64,000 bases of DNA from Pontederia crassipes (lineage: Eukaryota > Streptophyta > Magnoliopsida > Commelinales > Pontederiaceae), in NCBI GenBank assembly GCA_030549335.1, contig JAUKPH010000018.1, positions 9,176,001 through 9,240,000 of the forward strand, given 5' to 3'. Positions 43,331 to 57,122 of this stretch are shown piece by piece. Position numbers and translations under genes: made by a program. The notes beneath the pieces were generated by a model. The model was not told the origin of the DNA. It saw only the letters and a program-made list of their open reading frames with translations, and made no database searches. How positions within the stretch are numbered: the first letter of the stretch is position 1; each line of letters opens with the position of its first letter.

Positions 43331-46300
43331 CGCAATGTTTCCTCGCTGCACTGGGTATAATATAATGCCCTTAAGAACTGGGGGGGCTTCGCTCGCACTG
43401 CCCTGCCATTAACAAAAAGTTAACGGGGAAAAAAAAAACTAGGTGCAGTAACTGTAGTGCAATAAAGCTCTCTTTCTCTCTCCCTCTCTCTCCAAATTCC
43501 AGCTGTTTTTGAATGCTGAGATCAGGGGTTGGAATAATAAAGTAATAATGGATGAGGAGGAAGAGAGCTGGAAGAGGTTGGGTTGTGTGAGTTCGATGAT
43601 CCTAATTCCAGAAAGGAGGAGAGAGAGTGTGTGATGTCATTTAAGAGAAGCAACATGGAAGAGGGAGGAGGGCAACGAAGGTGTATGGTCCCAACATTGT
43701 CATGGATCCACCAGCACAACCCTGTGGCTTGATGGGGCCAAACATTAATGAGCAGAGACCCCCTCCTCTTCCAATCTTATCTACTCCCCCTTCTTTTCAG
43801 GCTCCATCTTCTACAATGGAATGCACAGACAACCAGCCGAGATGATGCATTGCAGGCAATCTCATCATTCAAGCATCAAAGTTAGTTATGTCAACTGCTC
43901 GTCTCAGAGATAAAATAGTTTTATGGCAGGAAATCAAAATCTTACTGAGAAATTTTGCAAGATTGATTTTGGTGTTTATGGCATGATAACAAGCTTCATA
44001 AACTTTCAGATGATGACACCACTGTGTGTGATGGCTGTCTTGCCCGACTTGTAGTTATCGGAAGGAAACATGCAGCATCATATTCACGTGTCTTTTCTTG
44101 CGTGAAAAATAGAATGGATGCTGCAGAGATGGAGACTGAATCCAAAAGCATAGAAAGTTTGGTGTAATCATATTCACCTACTTGGCCTACAATTTTGAAG
44201 TAATTTTGTTCCCCGACCCATCTTTTTTAGCCTTGTGTTTCAATTCAGTGATCAGCAAGAAAGTTTGGTGTAGGGAGTCAAGTTCAATATGTTTTTCACC
44301 ATGTGTTCAACTGCAGCTTCTATCAGGGTGAAAAAAACAGGTGAGGAACGATACAATTGCTACCTGCGCCACTTGAACCACATAAATTGATGCTGGCACA
44401 CTCTCAATAGAAGCCTCAAAAGGATGATATATTAAAAAGCACATTTTTTTCTTTTTCCCAGTGGCGAGGTTTTGAATTCTGTTAGACCCTCTCTGACTCT
44501 GACATCCTGTCCTCTATATATTATCAGATTCAGAATTCAGATCCCTTCAAGTGCATGATGTTTCAGATATGAAAACCTTTTTCTCTCCAAAATAGAAATC
44601 GGAAATTTAGTCTATTTTTTCAATTAATATATCAAAGAGTTCCCTTGCATAATGAATTTTTACCTGCATATATGGATGCATTGCTGGGCTTAAGGAACAT
44701 ATGGCAACCTAACAATGGCTTGATCCTACCACACCACCATCACTAAAATAAAATAGGATTTGAACCCATTTGTTTTCAGAATAGCAACTGGCAACAAAGA
44801 TGATTAATAGTGATGAGAAAACTTGAAGCACTGCAACAAGTTGTTGAACATCAGAAGTTTACAGATCTGCATTGTCGTATAAAGAAAAAGCCAAACAAAA
44901 AATAACCAGTATTAACTTGGAAAGATTAATGCAGTCTGCAGCTGTTTACAGAGAGAAGAATAAATCAAAAGGAAGAGTGGCAGGTGAAAGAACAACCAGA
45001 TTAGAAGAACAGCCAAGAAGTTCATCATCCATATTCTTCTTTCTTTCTTTTCACATCCAAAAGTTCCAGAGACATGAACTAATTCAATATGATCAAGTGT
45101 ACTTTCAGAGTAGAGACTGATCTCAGTGATTGGACTTGGCAAGTTCATCATATTCTACCTAATCTGTTATCTTGAAGGACCAAGAAACAGGGCCACGTTG
45201 TTGTTCACATGCCAATTAAATCAACACAACGCCCCTGAGAGGAATATTGATTGCATGCCTAAATGGTTTCTCCAACACACTGATCCAAAGATTCCAAAAC
45301 CAGTGACAACTCGATCGCTCTCAAAATCTGGGACAAAGGTTGACACCCTTGTCAACTTCGACTTGCAGAAATATGCGATAAGGCTCATGTTGTGGACAGC
45401 TTGGAACAGATGTTTAACAAGTTGAAGCATATACATCATACATATCTATATACAAAGCTTTAGGAGCATTTTAATGGAGTGACGACATGGAACCTGCAGC
45501 CGAATGGGTTCTCAAGGCAGACCAGGCAGGAACGTGTATGAAGCTTTGTTAGTCCAAACATTGTAGGGAAGCCTAACAATTAAAGGGCATTGCCAGTAAT
45601 GCACCCAGCAGTGCTTGCGAAATGGTGAAAAGTGATTTCTTGTTTTATATTTAGATTCGGATTAGACTTTTTAATACATTTTAAGGTGGTAAAATTGGTA
45701 TATAATTAATAAGAAAACACGACTTTGATAAATCAAAGAAATAAATATTAATGAAATCTCATTAGGTCCTTCATACTTGGCTAAATTAAATTGGATTCAA
45801 ATGATTAAATATTTGGAACTCTCCTAAAAAAATACCCTTATGACACTAAGCAATTAGTCACTTCTTAGATGACACTACCCGTGTGGATGGTCGACCTAGT
45901 GAATCTGACGACCCGCCCCGAGTCGGGCCGGTGAACCCGGCAACCCAATCCGATCCGACCTAGTTTGAGTCGGTCGGGTCGTTGGACGGATTGGACCTTA
46001 TCCAAACTTGAAGGGGGTTTGGGTCATGTACGGATTGAGAAATCTCAACCGAAGTCGATCTAATGACCTAAAAAAATTTATTTTTCTAATTCAATTTTAG
46101 TCATATATTTTATTTAAATTTATAACAAATTAACTATGAAAATAATATTTAAATATTCAAGGAACTTATTTTAATGCTTTAAAATAAATATTAAATAATG
46201 TGAAAAGTTGGAAAAAATAAAAAAGTTGGTTGGGTGACCCGATCCGATCCACGAATCTGTTGCCCCAAAGAGGATTATCAGGTTTGTTCACAAGTGGGAT

Positions 46301-46393
46301 CCAATTTGACTCATGAATACTCCTATCTACCTGCATGATTACTACTTTTACTTTAACCTTAATAATAATTAAGAACAATAAAGAATTAACTAA
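43331..46393. other. Intergenic region upstream of PIRL
   Basis: Includes a CT microsatellite (43469-43494). The stretch 43500-45640 has balanced composition but only short frames (for example 44872-45120 and 45126-45425) that I cannot identify. From 45640 the DNA turns AT-rich with a GC-rich patch of CCCG/GGTC phrases (45895-46060 and 46225-46265) that resembles subterminal DNA of a hAT-like element, but no ends were found. Confidence 0.4.
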
Positions 46394-46560
46394 TGTTCAA
46401 TAAGTGTACAAACAACATACATCCTTCTTGAAATATATCCAATTTGATAATTAAATAATTACATTATGAAATAAAATATAAAAGACATATAAACGAATCT
46501 AAACTCGTGTGAAATTTGTGTCATCACAAGCATCAGCCATGACACATCATCATTTGTATC
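46394..46560 (+). repeat. Diverged direct repeat, copy A
   Basis: Aligns with 51663-51836: both contain TTCAATAAGTG, AATTTGAT, CTAAA followed by TCGTGTG or TCATGTG, and GCATCARCCAT, in the same order and spacing. The two copies are about 5.27 kb apart in direct orientation and bracket the solo LTR and the SINE. They may be ends of an old element or an old segmental duplication. Confidence 0.65.
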
Positions 46561-46715
46561 TAATAAGATAAATCCCCTACAGATTCGGAGTCAATTCTCT
46601 TGTATTTTTTATGACTAATATAAAATACAAAAAATAATGAATATAACAATCATCATAAAATAAATTATATTTGATTAGCATTTTATAATCATAAGAAGCG
46701 GTTAATTTTTATTAT

Positions 46716-49700
46716 TGTAACGCTTCGAGATTTTTTTCTTTACCTGTCCAAAAAAACTACGCCACTCAATACTATAACATCAGTCAATATATTGTACAAT
46801 AGTGAAAGATTAAAATAAGATAACATTTATAATATGTTGAAGCTATTTATACAATATTCAATAATATGTGGGTTAGAACCCTACATCTATATAATAATGG
46901 ATTATATATCCATATGTAGTCACCCGTCAGAGGAGCAACCATTCGTCTCACCATCATCATCGTCATCATTACATGTACGAATTCAAGTACAAGACAAAGC
47001 CCAATAAAATAACTCAGTACATAGAATTACTCATAATAATTATCAATATGAATCATGGATCAATATCAACATCAATATCAATTCTACTAATAAATAATTA
47101 TCTATAAACAATTTAGGCTTGATTAGGACAATTATCAATTAAAAACAAATAACAATGAATTGATCAATCATAATAATTATGATCAATATACATCCAATTC
47201 AATTCAGTTATCTTAAATCAATTATCAATTGTCCATAGGTCAACAAAGGCCACAATCAATAATTATCAATTATTAATTCTATGAACAATTTATCAATTCA
47301 ATTATTCATCATCCACTATGGAGTAATTTAATTATCAATCAACTACTAGGATGAAATCAATTATCTATCCACCACTAGTGTGCAATTCGATTAACAATTC
47401 AATTTAATTCGATTAACAATTCAATTTGATTATCGTTAATCAATGATATCTCAATTCAATTCAATAATGATTGTCAATTCAATATCCATTACCTTTAAAC
47501 AATCACCAATTGACCATAGATCAGTGAATGTCACAATTCAAAAATTAACAATTGATCAATTTTCAATTTGCCAAAGGTCAATGAAGGGCACAATAATAAT
47601 TACCAATTTTATTTTATTAACAATTTATCAATTCATCTATCAGGCACAAAGTCGTAGTTTATTATCCATCAGTCACAAAAGTGCAATTTGATTATCCATC
47701 ATCCACGAGGGAGAATTAGTTATCCATCAATCACAAGGATGAAATTAATAGTCTATCAATCATTAGGGCAAAATCAATTGTCCATCAGCCACTAGAGTGC
47801 AACCAATTATCAATTCAATCTTGGGAGTTACAATCAACCCTTTCGTACGCAATATGAGAGTTTTCTATTATTATGGTACACCATGCCACTTCATATAATC
47901 AATAAGTTTTGATATGATAGGGATGAAGGACCATACTAAGAACAGCTATAGTTTTTACGCTATCTACCAATCCATTAGGCTGAAGGTGCAATTAACCCGA
48001 AGGTCCCATTAGCCTGAAAGTGCAATTAGTCCGAATGTCCAATCAGCTCAAAGACGCAATTAGCCCAAAAGCCTTATCATCCCTAAGGAGCAATTAGCTC
48101 GGAGGCCCACAGCCCATAGGCGCAATTAGCCCGAAAGCCCTATTGACCCGAAGATGCGATTAACTCGAAGGCCCCATCATCTTAAAGATGCGATTAACTC
48201 GGAGACCCATCAACGCGAATGCACAATTAGCCCGGAGACCCTATCAGACCAAAGGCCCAGTTAACCTGAAGGCTCTATTAGTCCCAGTGACAATCAGTAA
48301 GTATGTGCCCAATAATTTTCTAGTTTTATCTCAATTACGTAAGATGTCTATCTTTAATAATTTATCTTAAATTAAATATGATCCAATCAGAACAATCATC
48401 ACACACACACAATGATATGATCGGATATGATGATTATCAATCGGATAGATAACAATTTGATCAGGATTAGTCCCTAATAAGGTTAATAGATCAATACCTT
48501 AATCAATATCATAATTGGGTAATAATAATAATCAATATGATGACAATATGATAATATATGATCATACTAAAATTAAGAATGTTAATCAAACGATCAATAA
48601 TGATTAACAATCATAACAATCCAATAAACTATAAATCAATTTTGTAAAAATATGTATTATATCCCCAGAACTCGACCTCCGTCGGGTGGAACCCGAGACG
48701 TGTACCGAATGGTCTAATATGCCTCGATCGGGTATGATGTGAACCCGAGCTGGATTGGCCCGGTTCATTCCAATCCATCCCTTAAGACTAAACCTGGGTC
48801 GTGTCTAGCTACAACCCAGACTAAGTCAGTAACACGGGTCATGTTCATCGAACATGATCCATTTTCTCATTCAATTCGATCACGGGCTGCATCGATCATT
48901 ATCGGGGCCGTGTTTAATGGAACCCAGCTTTGTCAAACAAAACTCGGGCCGAATTTTGTCACCATCAGGAATTGCATTTTCGACACAATTTTTTGTCATC
49001 ATATCTATGTCATATGATATCCAATTGATGTTAATAATATATCAGTATAATCTTTGTATAACGGAGAAGAGTTTAGGGTCCATGTCGTGAAAAACTGACG
49101 CCATGGGATCCTCTACGTACCTCAAGTTAGTTGAAAAATCAACTAATAATTCTATGGTTTGTTGGCTGCACGAATGTCGACACTTTGGTCGATTTCTCCA
49201 CGATGAGACCTTGAAACTCGCGCCTACCATTTGAATCTTGTTCTCCTATGTTGGAGCGTCGAAAATAATATGTTGGCCACACTATCAGATGTTTCAGTCT
49301 ATGAGAAAATGGAGGAGAAAAAGAAGCCTCTCGTGTAGAAATTTTGTGGAGGCAAATAATGGTTTATAATTATAGGCCCTATTTATAGCTCTCAAAGTGT
49401 TTTTTACTTCTATTGGGCCTTGGGCTATTCTCCATCAATCATGGTCATCCATCATTAATGATCATCTCTTAAATATTCAGATTTAATTAATTTGAATTTC
49501 ACTAATTATTCCATAACTATACTTATCAAAATCCATCTCTACTCAAATTCTTTTTTATCTCTTCCATATCTTCTCTCAATCAAACTCTATTTTTATTTTA
49601 TCATTATATTTCTTTTTTCTCTCTAATTTTTTTAATTATTTAATATGATAATATTTTATCATCTAATTTTTGGAATTATTTAATACCATAATATATTATC

Positions 49701-50078
49701 ACTTAATTTTTAGATTAAAATCATAGTAAATATTTAATTAATGGCTGAAATATTTCTAAGACATCATACTTAATTCTGTCATATTTTGGAGTCCTATATC
49801 CTATTTTGGATCTCAAATCAAATTGATATCGCTAATCTCAATCTAATTATAATCCCTACTTCCAATAAGATTTAATCTTTCTTTCTTTTCCTTTTTTTCT
49901 TTTCTAACCATACTTTTAATCCTACTCTAATTCTAATTCCTTCTCCAAGTAGGATTAACTTTTCTTTCTATTCATATTTTATTTCTAATTATATTCTTAT
50001 TCCTTATTAAATTTCCCTTTTATCCATTAACTTGAGCTAATTACTTTATTGCCCTTATTGAAATATTGGAGTGTTATA
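46716..50078 (+). mobile_element. Probable solo LTR, 3.36 kb
   Basis: The segment starts TGTAACGCTTCGAGATTT and ends GGAGTGTTATA, an inverted terminal pair (TGTAAC.CT against TATAACACT) typical of long gypsy LTRs. Five-base flanks ATTAT and ATAAT differ at one position. A TATA-like CTATTTATAG lies near 49378. The interior is AT-rich, with TCAATTATCAATT simple repeats (about 47000-47820) and a tandem array at 47970-48290. No gag or pol is present, so a solo LTR formed by LTR recombination is the simplest reading. TGTAACRYYYC starts are common in chromovirus LTRs, but the clade is not shown. Confidence 0.5.
47970..48290. repeat. ~40-bp tandem array of GCAATTAGCCCGAAGGC units
   Basis: About eight diverged copies of a unit reading roughly GCAATTAGCCCGAAGGCC followed by CTATCAGCCCGAA recur across this stretch inside the putative solo LTR. 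Copies vary by substitutions and short indels. No coding. Confidence 0.8.
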
Positions 50079-50624
50079 ATAATATTCAATAATCAATGTC
50101 AATAAAATCAATATGCTAATCTCAACGTAGGATAATCAAGTAGAACAATTGTCAATAATCAACATCAATGTTATGACATTCGTTCAATCAATACAATGCT
50201 TTATTTGGCTTTAACAATTCGATGTTTTTCATTGCTTTGATAATACAATACATTATTTTATTTTATATTATTGTTTGATATGATGTCCTACATTTTTTAC
50301 ATAAGTACTTTGATATTTGTTGTTTTAATATAAGCTATTTAATTAGTATATGCTAAGATACATTTGTGTTTAATTGACAATGATGGATGAAGTCATGATG
50401 GTTGTCCTCTTTTATGGTAGGCCTTTTTGGTTAAATAATTTTCGTTATGCATATAAAAGATAGTATGTACAACAAGAATAATGGTTTGAAAATCAATAGT
50501 TTTACATTATTTGTCTCTCCAAAATGATACTTTTTATCTAACTGACCTATTTGATTATTTGAACTTCAATTGATATGTTTAAAATAGAATGTCAAAATGG
50601 TGAGAATGCATCAATAAAATGTCT

Positions 50625-50881
50625 TTTTTTGGGGTGGCCAGCCCTCGGTGTCCGGGAAGCGGCGCCGACAACCTAACTCGTGCAGTGCTAAAGAGTGCAT
50701 TGTTCCTAGGTTGGAGGTCCGCCCACCATTGAGCCCAACTAATCCGATTATTTTCATTCTGTGTCGCGTACTTGAGAGTGATAGGTGGAGCTCTCAACAT
50801 AAATATTCTACATTCACAAGAAGTCGAACTCGAGACCTTGCTCGGGGAGGAGCCGCTTACCACTCCTCCCAACTCCTGTTG
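50625..50881 (-). mobile_element. tRNA-derived SINE, 19-bp TSD
   Basis: ATGCATCAATMAAATGTCT is duplicated at 50606-50624 and 50882-50900 with one mismatch. On the minus strand the element begins AACAGGAGTTGGGAGG, has a pol III box A-like GGAGTGGTAAGCGG (about 50853-50868) and box B-like GAGTTCGACTTC (about 50820-50831), and ends in a short poly(A) (complement of 50625-50630). Length is about 257 bp. It would have been mobilised by a LINE reverse transcriptase. The open frames on it have no meaning. Confidence 0.9.
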
Positions 50882-50900
50882 ATGCATCAATCAAATGTCT

Positions 50901-52463
50901 ATAGTGCACATGGATTACATAGGTGGAGTTGGACAAAACTTGAGTCGAGTTATGTGATAACATGGGTTGGGTCAAGGTGACTCGGTTCATGTTCCAATTT
51001 TGATGAGATAGATGGAAAATTAATAAACTTCAATCAGAGTGAGAAAAACTTGAGTCAAGTGTCTAACAAACCCAGGTTAGTTCATTGGAAACTCATGTCG
51101 AATCCATCTTAAGGATTATGTCTTATTGGGACTTAGACCAATAGGGGTGGACCAAAGTGAAATGAGAGGTGGCAAAATAAAAAGTACAAAATATGATGGA
51201 GCCAAGTATTGATTTCATGACCTCTGCAAAAAAAAATATCAAGCTTGTAAACCACCAAATCAAAGGGTCCATTTATGCTACAAATTTTATTAAATGAGTT
51301 TGGTAACTTACTATGTAGCTATTGTTATACCTAGTGTATTGCTTAACATGTTCTCTTTATCTTGATGCCCTACTACTTATTTGATTGTGGTTGTGTCATA
51401 ATATCATTATATTCTATTATGAAAATATTTGTGATGTTGTCATTTTCATCTTGCAATAATTTACATTCTCTCTTGACATGGACCTTTATCTACTTTGGAA
51501 CGTGAAAGAAAATCTTAATGTTTACATATGATACTAGCTATAATTCCCACAAGAAATACTCTCATGATATAAAATAATTTGGCACTTCTACAAAGAAATT
51601 ATTAACATCTTGACTACTTTGATTGACTTTAAATATTATGACAATTAAAACTAGAAGAGTAATCTTCAATAAGTGCAAAAACATATTACATCATTCTTTA
51701 AAAATAATTAATTTGATGACTAACCAATTTTACTATGGAATAAATATATCTAAATGACTCTAAATTCATGTGTGAATTATCTAATCATGAGCATCAACCA
51801 TTGCACATATTATTGTTCTTAAATCATTCGTTTGCATGATACAAATGCAAAGGAGACAAATTTTTGCATGAGCTTTTATGCCCATTAAAGGACGTAAATA
51901 GAGAACATGAAATTCATAATATATTACATGAATAATGAATAATTAATATTTGGTAATTATAACTAATGGGACAACTTTCGATGATCAAGGGTAATGACGC
52001 ATCTGACATTTGAACACCACATTTGAGCTAGTAATTACATTGGAACCCCCCATTTTGGTGCATCTAACACATATTTTCAGAGTCGGCTGTTTTAACTTTA
52101 ATCCCTTGCTTTTTTTAAAGTTGATTTCAGCATCTTTCTATTTTTTAGGATATATCATAAAACCTTCATGGACATCATACCTGATGATCCTTAAAGGGGG
52201 AACATTTTTTTTTTCACAGGAAGATCCATACATAGATCCAATCATATTCCTATAATATAAATTAGGATTTGACCTTAACAACTTATGGATCTTAAAAACC
52301 TTAAAATGATCAATTTATTATGGATGTCATATTGATTAGCGGATCCAACAAAATATATCTTGATATTAAACAAAGCTCATCCTCAATGTTCCCCAATGAT
52401 GAACCTTCTCCTCCTCATTGTCGATCCCATCTTATCTTATATTTTATCTTTTTATTTTCTGGA
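50901..52463. other. AT-rich intergenic DNA with repeat copy B
   Basis: No gene is supported. The segment 51663-51836 is the second copy of the direct repeat at 46394-46560. The rest is AT-rich with stops in all frames. Confidence 0.5.
51663..51836 (+). repeat. Diverged direct repeat, copy B
   Basis: Second copy of the repeat described at 46394-46560, in the same orientation. Similarity appears to extend about 70 bp upstream of 51663 (a TGACTACTTTGATTGACTTTA-like stretch against ATTACTACTTTTACTTTAAC in copy A). Confidence 0.65.
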
Positions 52464-52499
52464 AGAGAGAGAGAGAGAGAGAGAAGAAGAAGAAGAAGA
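52464..52499. repeat. (GA)n/(GAA)n microsatellite
   Basis: A pure AG dinucleotide run passes directly into an AAG trinucleotide run. It also explains an Arg-rich open frame here. Confidence 0.95.
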
Positions 52500-52674
52500 T
52501 TGGAATATCATTACTTGAGATATCGATGTCTATTAGGGTTGTCTATTATAATTGTATAAAATATTTTAATTGGAATAACAAGTAAAGAAATATATCTAAA
52601 AGATCTCAGGTAAACTTATTTTCATTATTTTATCTTTGTCTCTTATAAAGTATTCTCACTTTATAATATATATA

Positions 52675-52801
52675 GGGTGCCTCCATTGTCATTGCAAAAA
52701 ATACTATTGTCACTCTATTTTATTAGATGGGGGTAAAAATGTTCAACATTAATAAAAGGGTGTGGCATTAATATTTTTCAAGTGGCAATAAAAAGCCACC
52801 C
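52675..52801. mobile_element. Small MITE-like element, 127 bp
   Basis: The ends GGGTGCCTCCATTGTCATTG and, inverted, GGGTGGCTTTTTATTGCCACTTG form imperfect terminal inverted repeats. TATATA-type sequence flanks both sides and could hide a TA or TATA target duplication. There is no coding. The superfamily cannot be set from the ends alone. Confidence 0.55.
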
Positions 52802-54236
52802 TATATATAAATATATACTAGATTTGAAAAAGTTATAAAAAAAAGTATTAATGCTTCATAGTTAATTAAAAACATATATAATATTTCTGAATAAATATTA
52901 TAAATACTGCACTAGATATATAAAATTTATTCATAGGATAGTACCATTCAACTAAAAAATTTCTTATTATCATATCTCAAAAAAATTCCTAACTATAGGG
53001 TTGCAATGCAACAAGGGGATTCAAATTATTCAACTCCTTCAAAACAATTTAAAAGTGTAAAAGCTATTGTTTTGTCATAAAACGAGTAATCAAAGTGGTT
53101 CTAAAATTTCATGAATCTAATTCAAGATATAACCATATGTTGAGTTACTTCAAAAAATTGGAAACGATAGAATTGTGTTATATTGTACTATTTTCTAAAG
53201 GATGGCACCACGGGGACTAATAATAAAATATATTATTATATAAAAAATAATAAACTCATGTTTTTACATTCTAATTAGATTTTCATAATCATAATCAATT
53301 AGTCTATATAGTTAGTAATAATAAAATAATAATGTCAAGATGTAACATTCTTTATAAGAAATTTTAGTTTGGCTATTGTCGAAAAAATTGAGTAGAATAC
53401 AAGAAGTATGTAAATAAAGTTAATTTAAAAATGAAAATAACATGTACTTTAACTTAACTATTAATAACTTAATAGCACTAGTAATTATCACACTAACTGA
53501 TAATTAAGATATGATATAGTAACCCATCATTTCAACGCATAATGGAAATTACATATTCTTAATTACCTAATTTTATAGTACACAAACTTTTTTCTTGCTA
53601 AAAATTACACTACCAATTAAAATCGACCTCAAATTAGTAGAGGCCTTAAGGCATCTGATTTTGTTAACTAGTCTAAGATTCAGATCTTGGAGGATTAGAT
53701 TATTTGAGAGGACAAATGAAGGATTGAAATGAGAACACCTGAAAAAGAGAAATTTAAAAGCTAAACAAAGGGCATTAAGGTTATTTGGTCAAAAAAAATT
53801 GGGAGGAGAAAGAATTTATAGCTTCTTTCTCCCTCTCGTCTGCCCGATCGCACATGAATTAGGAAGACATTTGTTTTTAATATTAGATACTAATATTTAA
53901 ATATTATTTTTTCAAAGAGACATTTGTCTATCAGTCGAAAATATTTCTTTAACATGCACGTGCCTCTCATCATTCCTCACTTTTCCTCACTCTCCATCCC
54001 TCCCTCTCCACTCTCTCCATTTCTCACTTTCTCTCTCTCCACTCTCTTACGCTTTCGTTAGTCGCTACCCCTCATTCTCTCCCTTCGAGTCTCTCTCCCC
54101 CTTACTCTCTCCCTCACTCTCTCACAACTTCGGCAACATTCGACGACCACCCACTCCGACGCGTATCAACCCCGAGGACCACCCTCATCCTCACTCTCAC
54201 TTTCTCATCGGATCCAATCGTAAGCTACATCTAGAT
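52802..54236. other. AT-rich intergenic DNA ending in a CT-rich tract
   Basis: No gene is visible from 52802 to about 53990. From 53990 to 54135 there is a CTCTCTCC-rich tract followed by a short GC-rich stretch (54130-54215). This could be a leader or a simple repeat; no open frame is attached to it. Confidence 0.5.
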
Positions 54237-57050
54237 TGTAATAATCCGACATTTTGGGCCAAGGGTATTTGGGCATTTTGATCAAAACCCTAATGTAAAT
54301 CATATATAAAGGACCAACAAGTTCTATTAATTCCCCCAAAACCTACCCGTCAACTCCTTTTTCTCTCTTTTCTTCTAAGATTAGGAGATCTAGAGTCCCA
54401 TTTTTTATGGTGACTATGTTTTAAGATCAACAAAAACAAGATCAAGATTTCTATAAAAAGGACAAGAAGACATACAGATTTATAGATGATGAAGAATGAT
54501 ACAAGAGGATTAGGAAAAAGGGGTATTAAATCTCAGATCTAAAGGTGTGTAAAAGGGATCCAAACCCCTTTCTTTCTTTTTGTATTTGGATTGAGAGTTT
54601 CAAGAAAACCTTGTTTTCATAGGAAATTTTGATTGAGGGTTGTATAAATAAGGGTTTCATGATTTATGTTCCATAATTTGTTAAATTTGTGGCTGCCTTT
54701 TGATACTAGGTTTTACTTATCAAAAAATTATAAATAATATATGGATGGAAAGCCCTCCAAGTCTAAGTTTTACATAAGTTTGTTTCACTGAATTGGAAGA
54801 TGTGTAAAAATAGTTATGATCCAAAAATCAGACTACTATCATGCTGTCTCAAGTAGCGACGAGACAAATTTGTAAAGTCTATCTTAATTTAAAAAGATTG
54901 AATTAAGATTTGAATTTTATACACAACGTAAGAGTTTGCATTATCATTTTGCAGAAATTGGAATCATATGAAAAGAACAAATATAGATTAAATTATTAAT
55001 ATTTTAGTGTCTACTGTGTAAAGAATAGATCTCGATAGCTGTATGAATTTCTGGGATTAAATGCCAAAAAGATAAAAATCATAAATTTTATATGTGATTC
55101 CTTATGAAAGTATAGTTTGCAAAAAAAAAAAATAGAATCAATTAAAATGAATGACTATTTATTGAGATATATTTTTTATTGATAATGTGTTAGATTGTCA
55201 AATAAGTAAAGTTGACATATTATTGTTTATGTCAACAATTGTTATGTTAATATTATGCATTTTATTTAAATGTTTATATACATTCCAAATACATTTATTT
55301 ATTGACGTATAATGCTTTATGATGTTTCATATATTTTATATATGATGTTATTCATGAAACATTGATTGATATATCGACGATCATTTAGACACATGTTTAG
55401 ACATGATCAGATGTAATTAGACTAAAAGATGAAGAATGACTGATATCAATGATTGTTGTATTGCAAAGCATAATGCACCTAAAGTTGAAGAATGTCTTTG
55501 TTACTCATCAATGGTGGGAAGCAAAGTCTTGCATCTATGTATGTACTTCAAGAGGACTTAAACTTGAGAAATAAAGTCCTACATTTGTTATGTACTTTTC
55601 AGAGAACAAAGTCCCTTATAAAAAAGTGTGCATATTTCTTAGAATAAAGTCTTTCACTATTATGATGTGTGTATTCCTTCAAATAAAGTCCCTCAATATT
55701 ATGATGTGCGTGTTCCCAATGATGTGACCAGCTAGTCAATGTGATAACGTTGACATGATTCTCCAATTAAATTAAGGTAAAAAAATGTTATAAGATAAAG
55801 TAAGAATAAAAGTGAAATTTAACTTCAAGATAATGAAGTAAAGATAGAAAGTAAAGTTCTATACTTATGTATGTTTTCAAGGAGTCTAATTCTTAGAAGT
55901 AAAGTCTTGCAACTATGCATCTACTTTCTAAGAAACAATATCCATCATCATAAAGTGTGTATATTCCTAAAGATTATTGGGAATAAAGTTCCCCATTATT
56001 ATGATGTGTGTTTCTAAGTATATGACTTGTGATATGGAATGAAAGTTAATATTATGTTTCCATAATATTGTATTATGTGAAAGAAAGAAGAGAAAAATGA
56101 AAGAAAAATCCAAAAAGTTCTAAAGCAATCAAAGGAAATGTAAAGTATGAAAAAAGTCAATAACTAAGTAAAGATCAAGGAGTTATAAAGAAACTCCTAA
56201 GATGTACATGTCAATGAAAAATGAAATATTAAATCATGATTATTTATGAATGATATGAATGTATGTTTCTATTGCATGTTACTTGCAGATGATGGATTTG
56301 AAGTTAAGCAAGTATGACATTATATTTATGTTCACGGATATTATATGAATAATGAATGTAAGTATGATATAATGTCATATAAGATTTATGATATAATTAA
56401 TGGTATAATGGCATATGTTATTATTATTATTATGATGCATCACATGTAATGTGATAGAATAGCATGACATGTATACCCTTTTACATATTCTAACTTGGAA
56501 ATTCTACACTCTAGATTATAAAATTAATTGACGGATGATAACTCAAACTGATGATGAAGTATTACTCATGCTTAGGTCTAATAAGTTTTAGTTGAACATT
56601 AATGCTATGTACCGAAGTCTTTATCGTTTGAGATTTCATGACTTATTAGTCGAAAAAATTTTATATAAAAGAAGTCTATGATTGGTTTGAGGAACGTCTC
56701 GAGATTCAAGCGATTGCAGATGATATAACTAGTAAATATGTTCCTCCTCATGTCAACATATTTTATTGCTTAGGGGGAATAACACTTACTTGTTTTTTCA
56801 TCTGGCTTATGTTCTTCATGTAGCATTCAGACCGAATGACTCTATGAAATTACGTCGATACTTCCACATATTACGGGTAACGTAGGAGACATCTCTCTTT
56901 TTCCCCCGGGGGTCTTAATCGGTTACAACTCGATAGTGAATTTTGAGGGTCAAGTAAGGGATTCACCGAAGAAGACCCTTTCCTTTGTTCGAAAGAGTAA
57001 AAAAAAAGCAAAGTATGTATATTTTTATTTTATTTTGATAAAAAAAATAA
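54237..57050 (+). repeat. LTR-like block starting TGTAATAATCCGAC; right edge not found
   Basis: The start TGTAATAATCCGACATTTTG, followed 70 bp later by a CATATATAAAGG TATA box and a pyrimidine-rich leader, resembles the 5' part of a gypsy-type LTR. Two diverged blocks with AATAAAGTCCYTCA and TATTATGATGTGTG phrases lie at about 55500-55740 and 55845-56030. No matching right end or TSD was seen, and no gag or pol follows. The stretch 56790-57050 may include other organelle-derived DNA but I cannot name it. Confidence 0.35.
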
Positions 57051-57122
57051 TGTAGTGAATTTTTTTAAGACCTATCCTCGAAAGCCTCCACGCGCGGAGT
57101 TTTCTCGCTTGACGACTCATTG

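Noticed and set aside
44872..45425. Two adjacent plus-strand frames of 82 and 99 codons
   Set aside because: No recognisable domain or promoter, and the AT-rich context makes frames of this size common.
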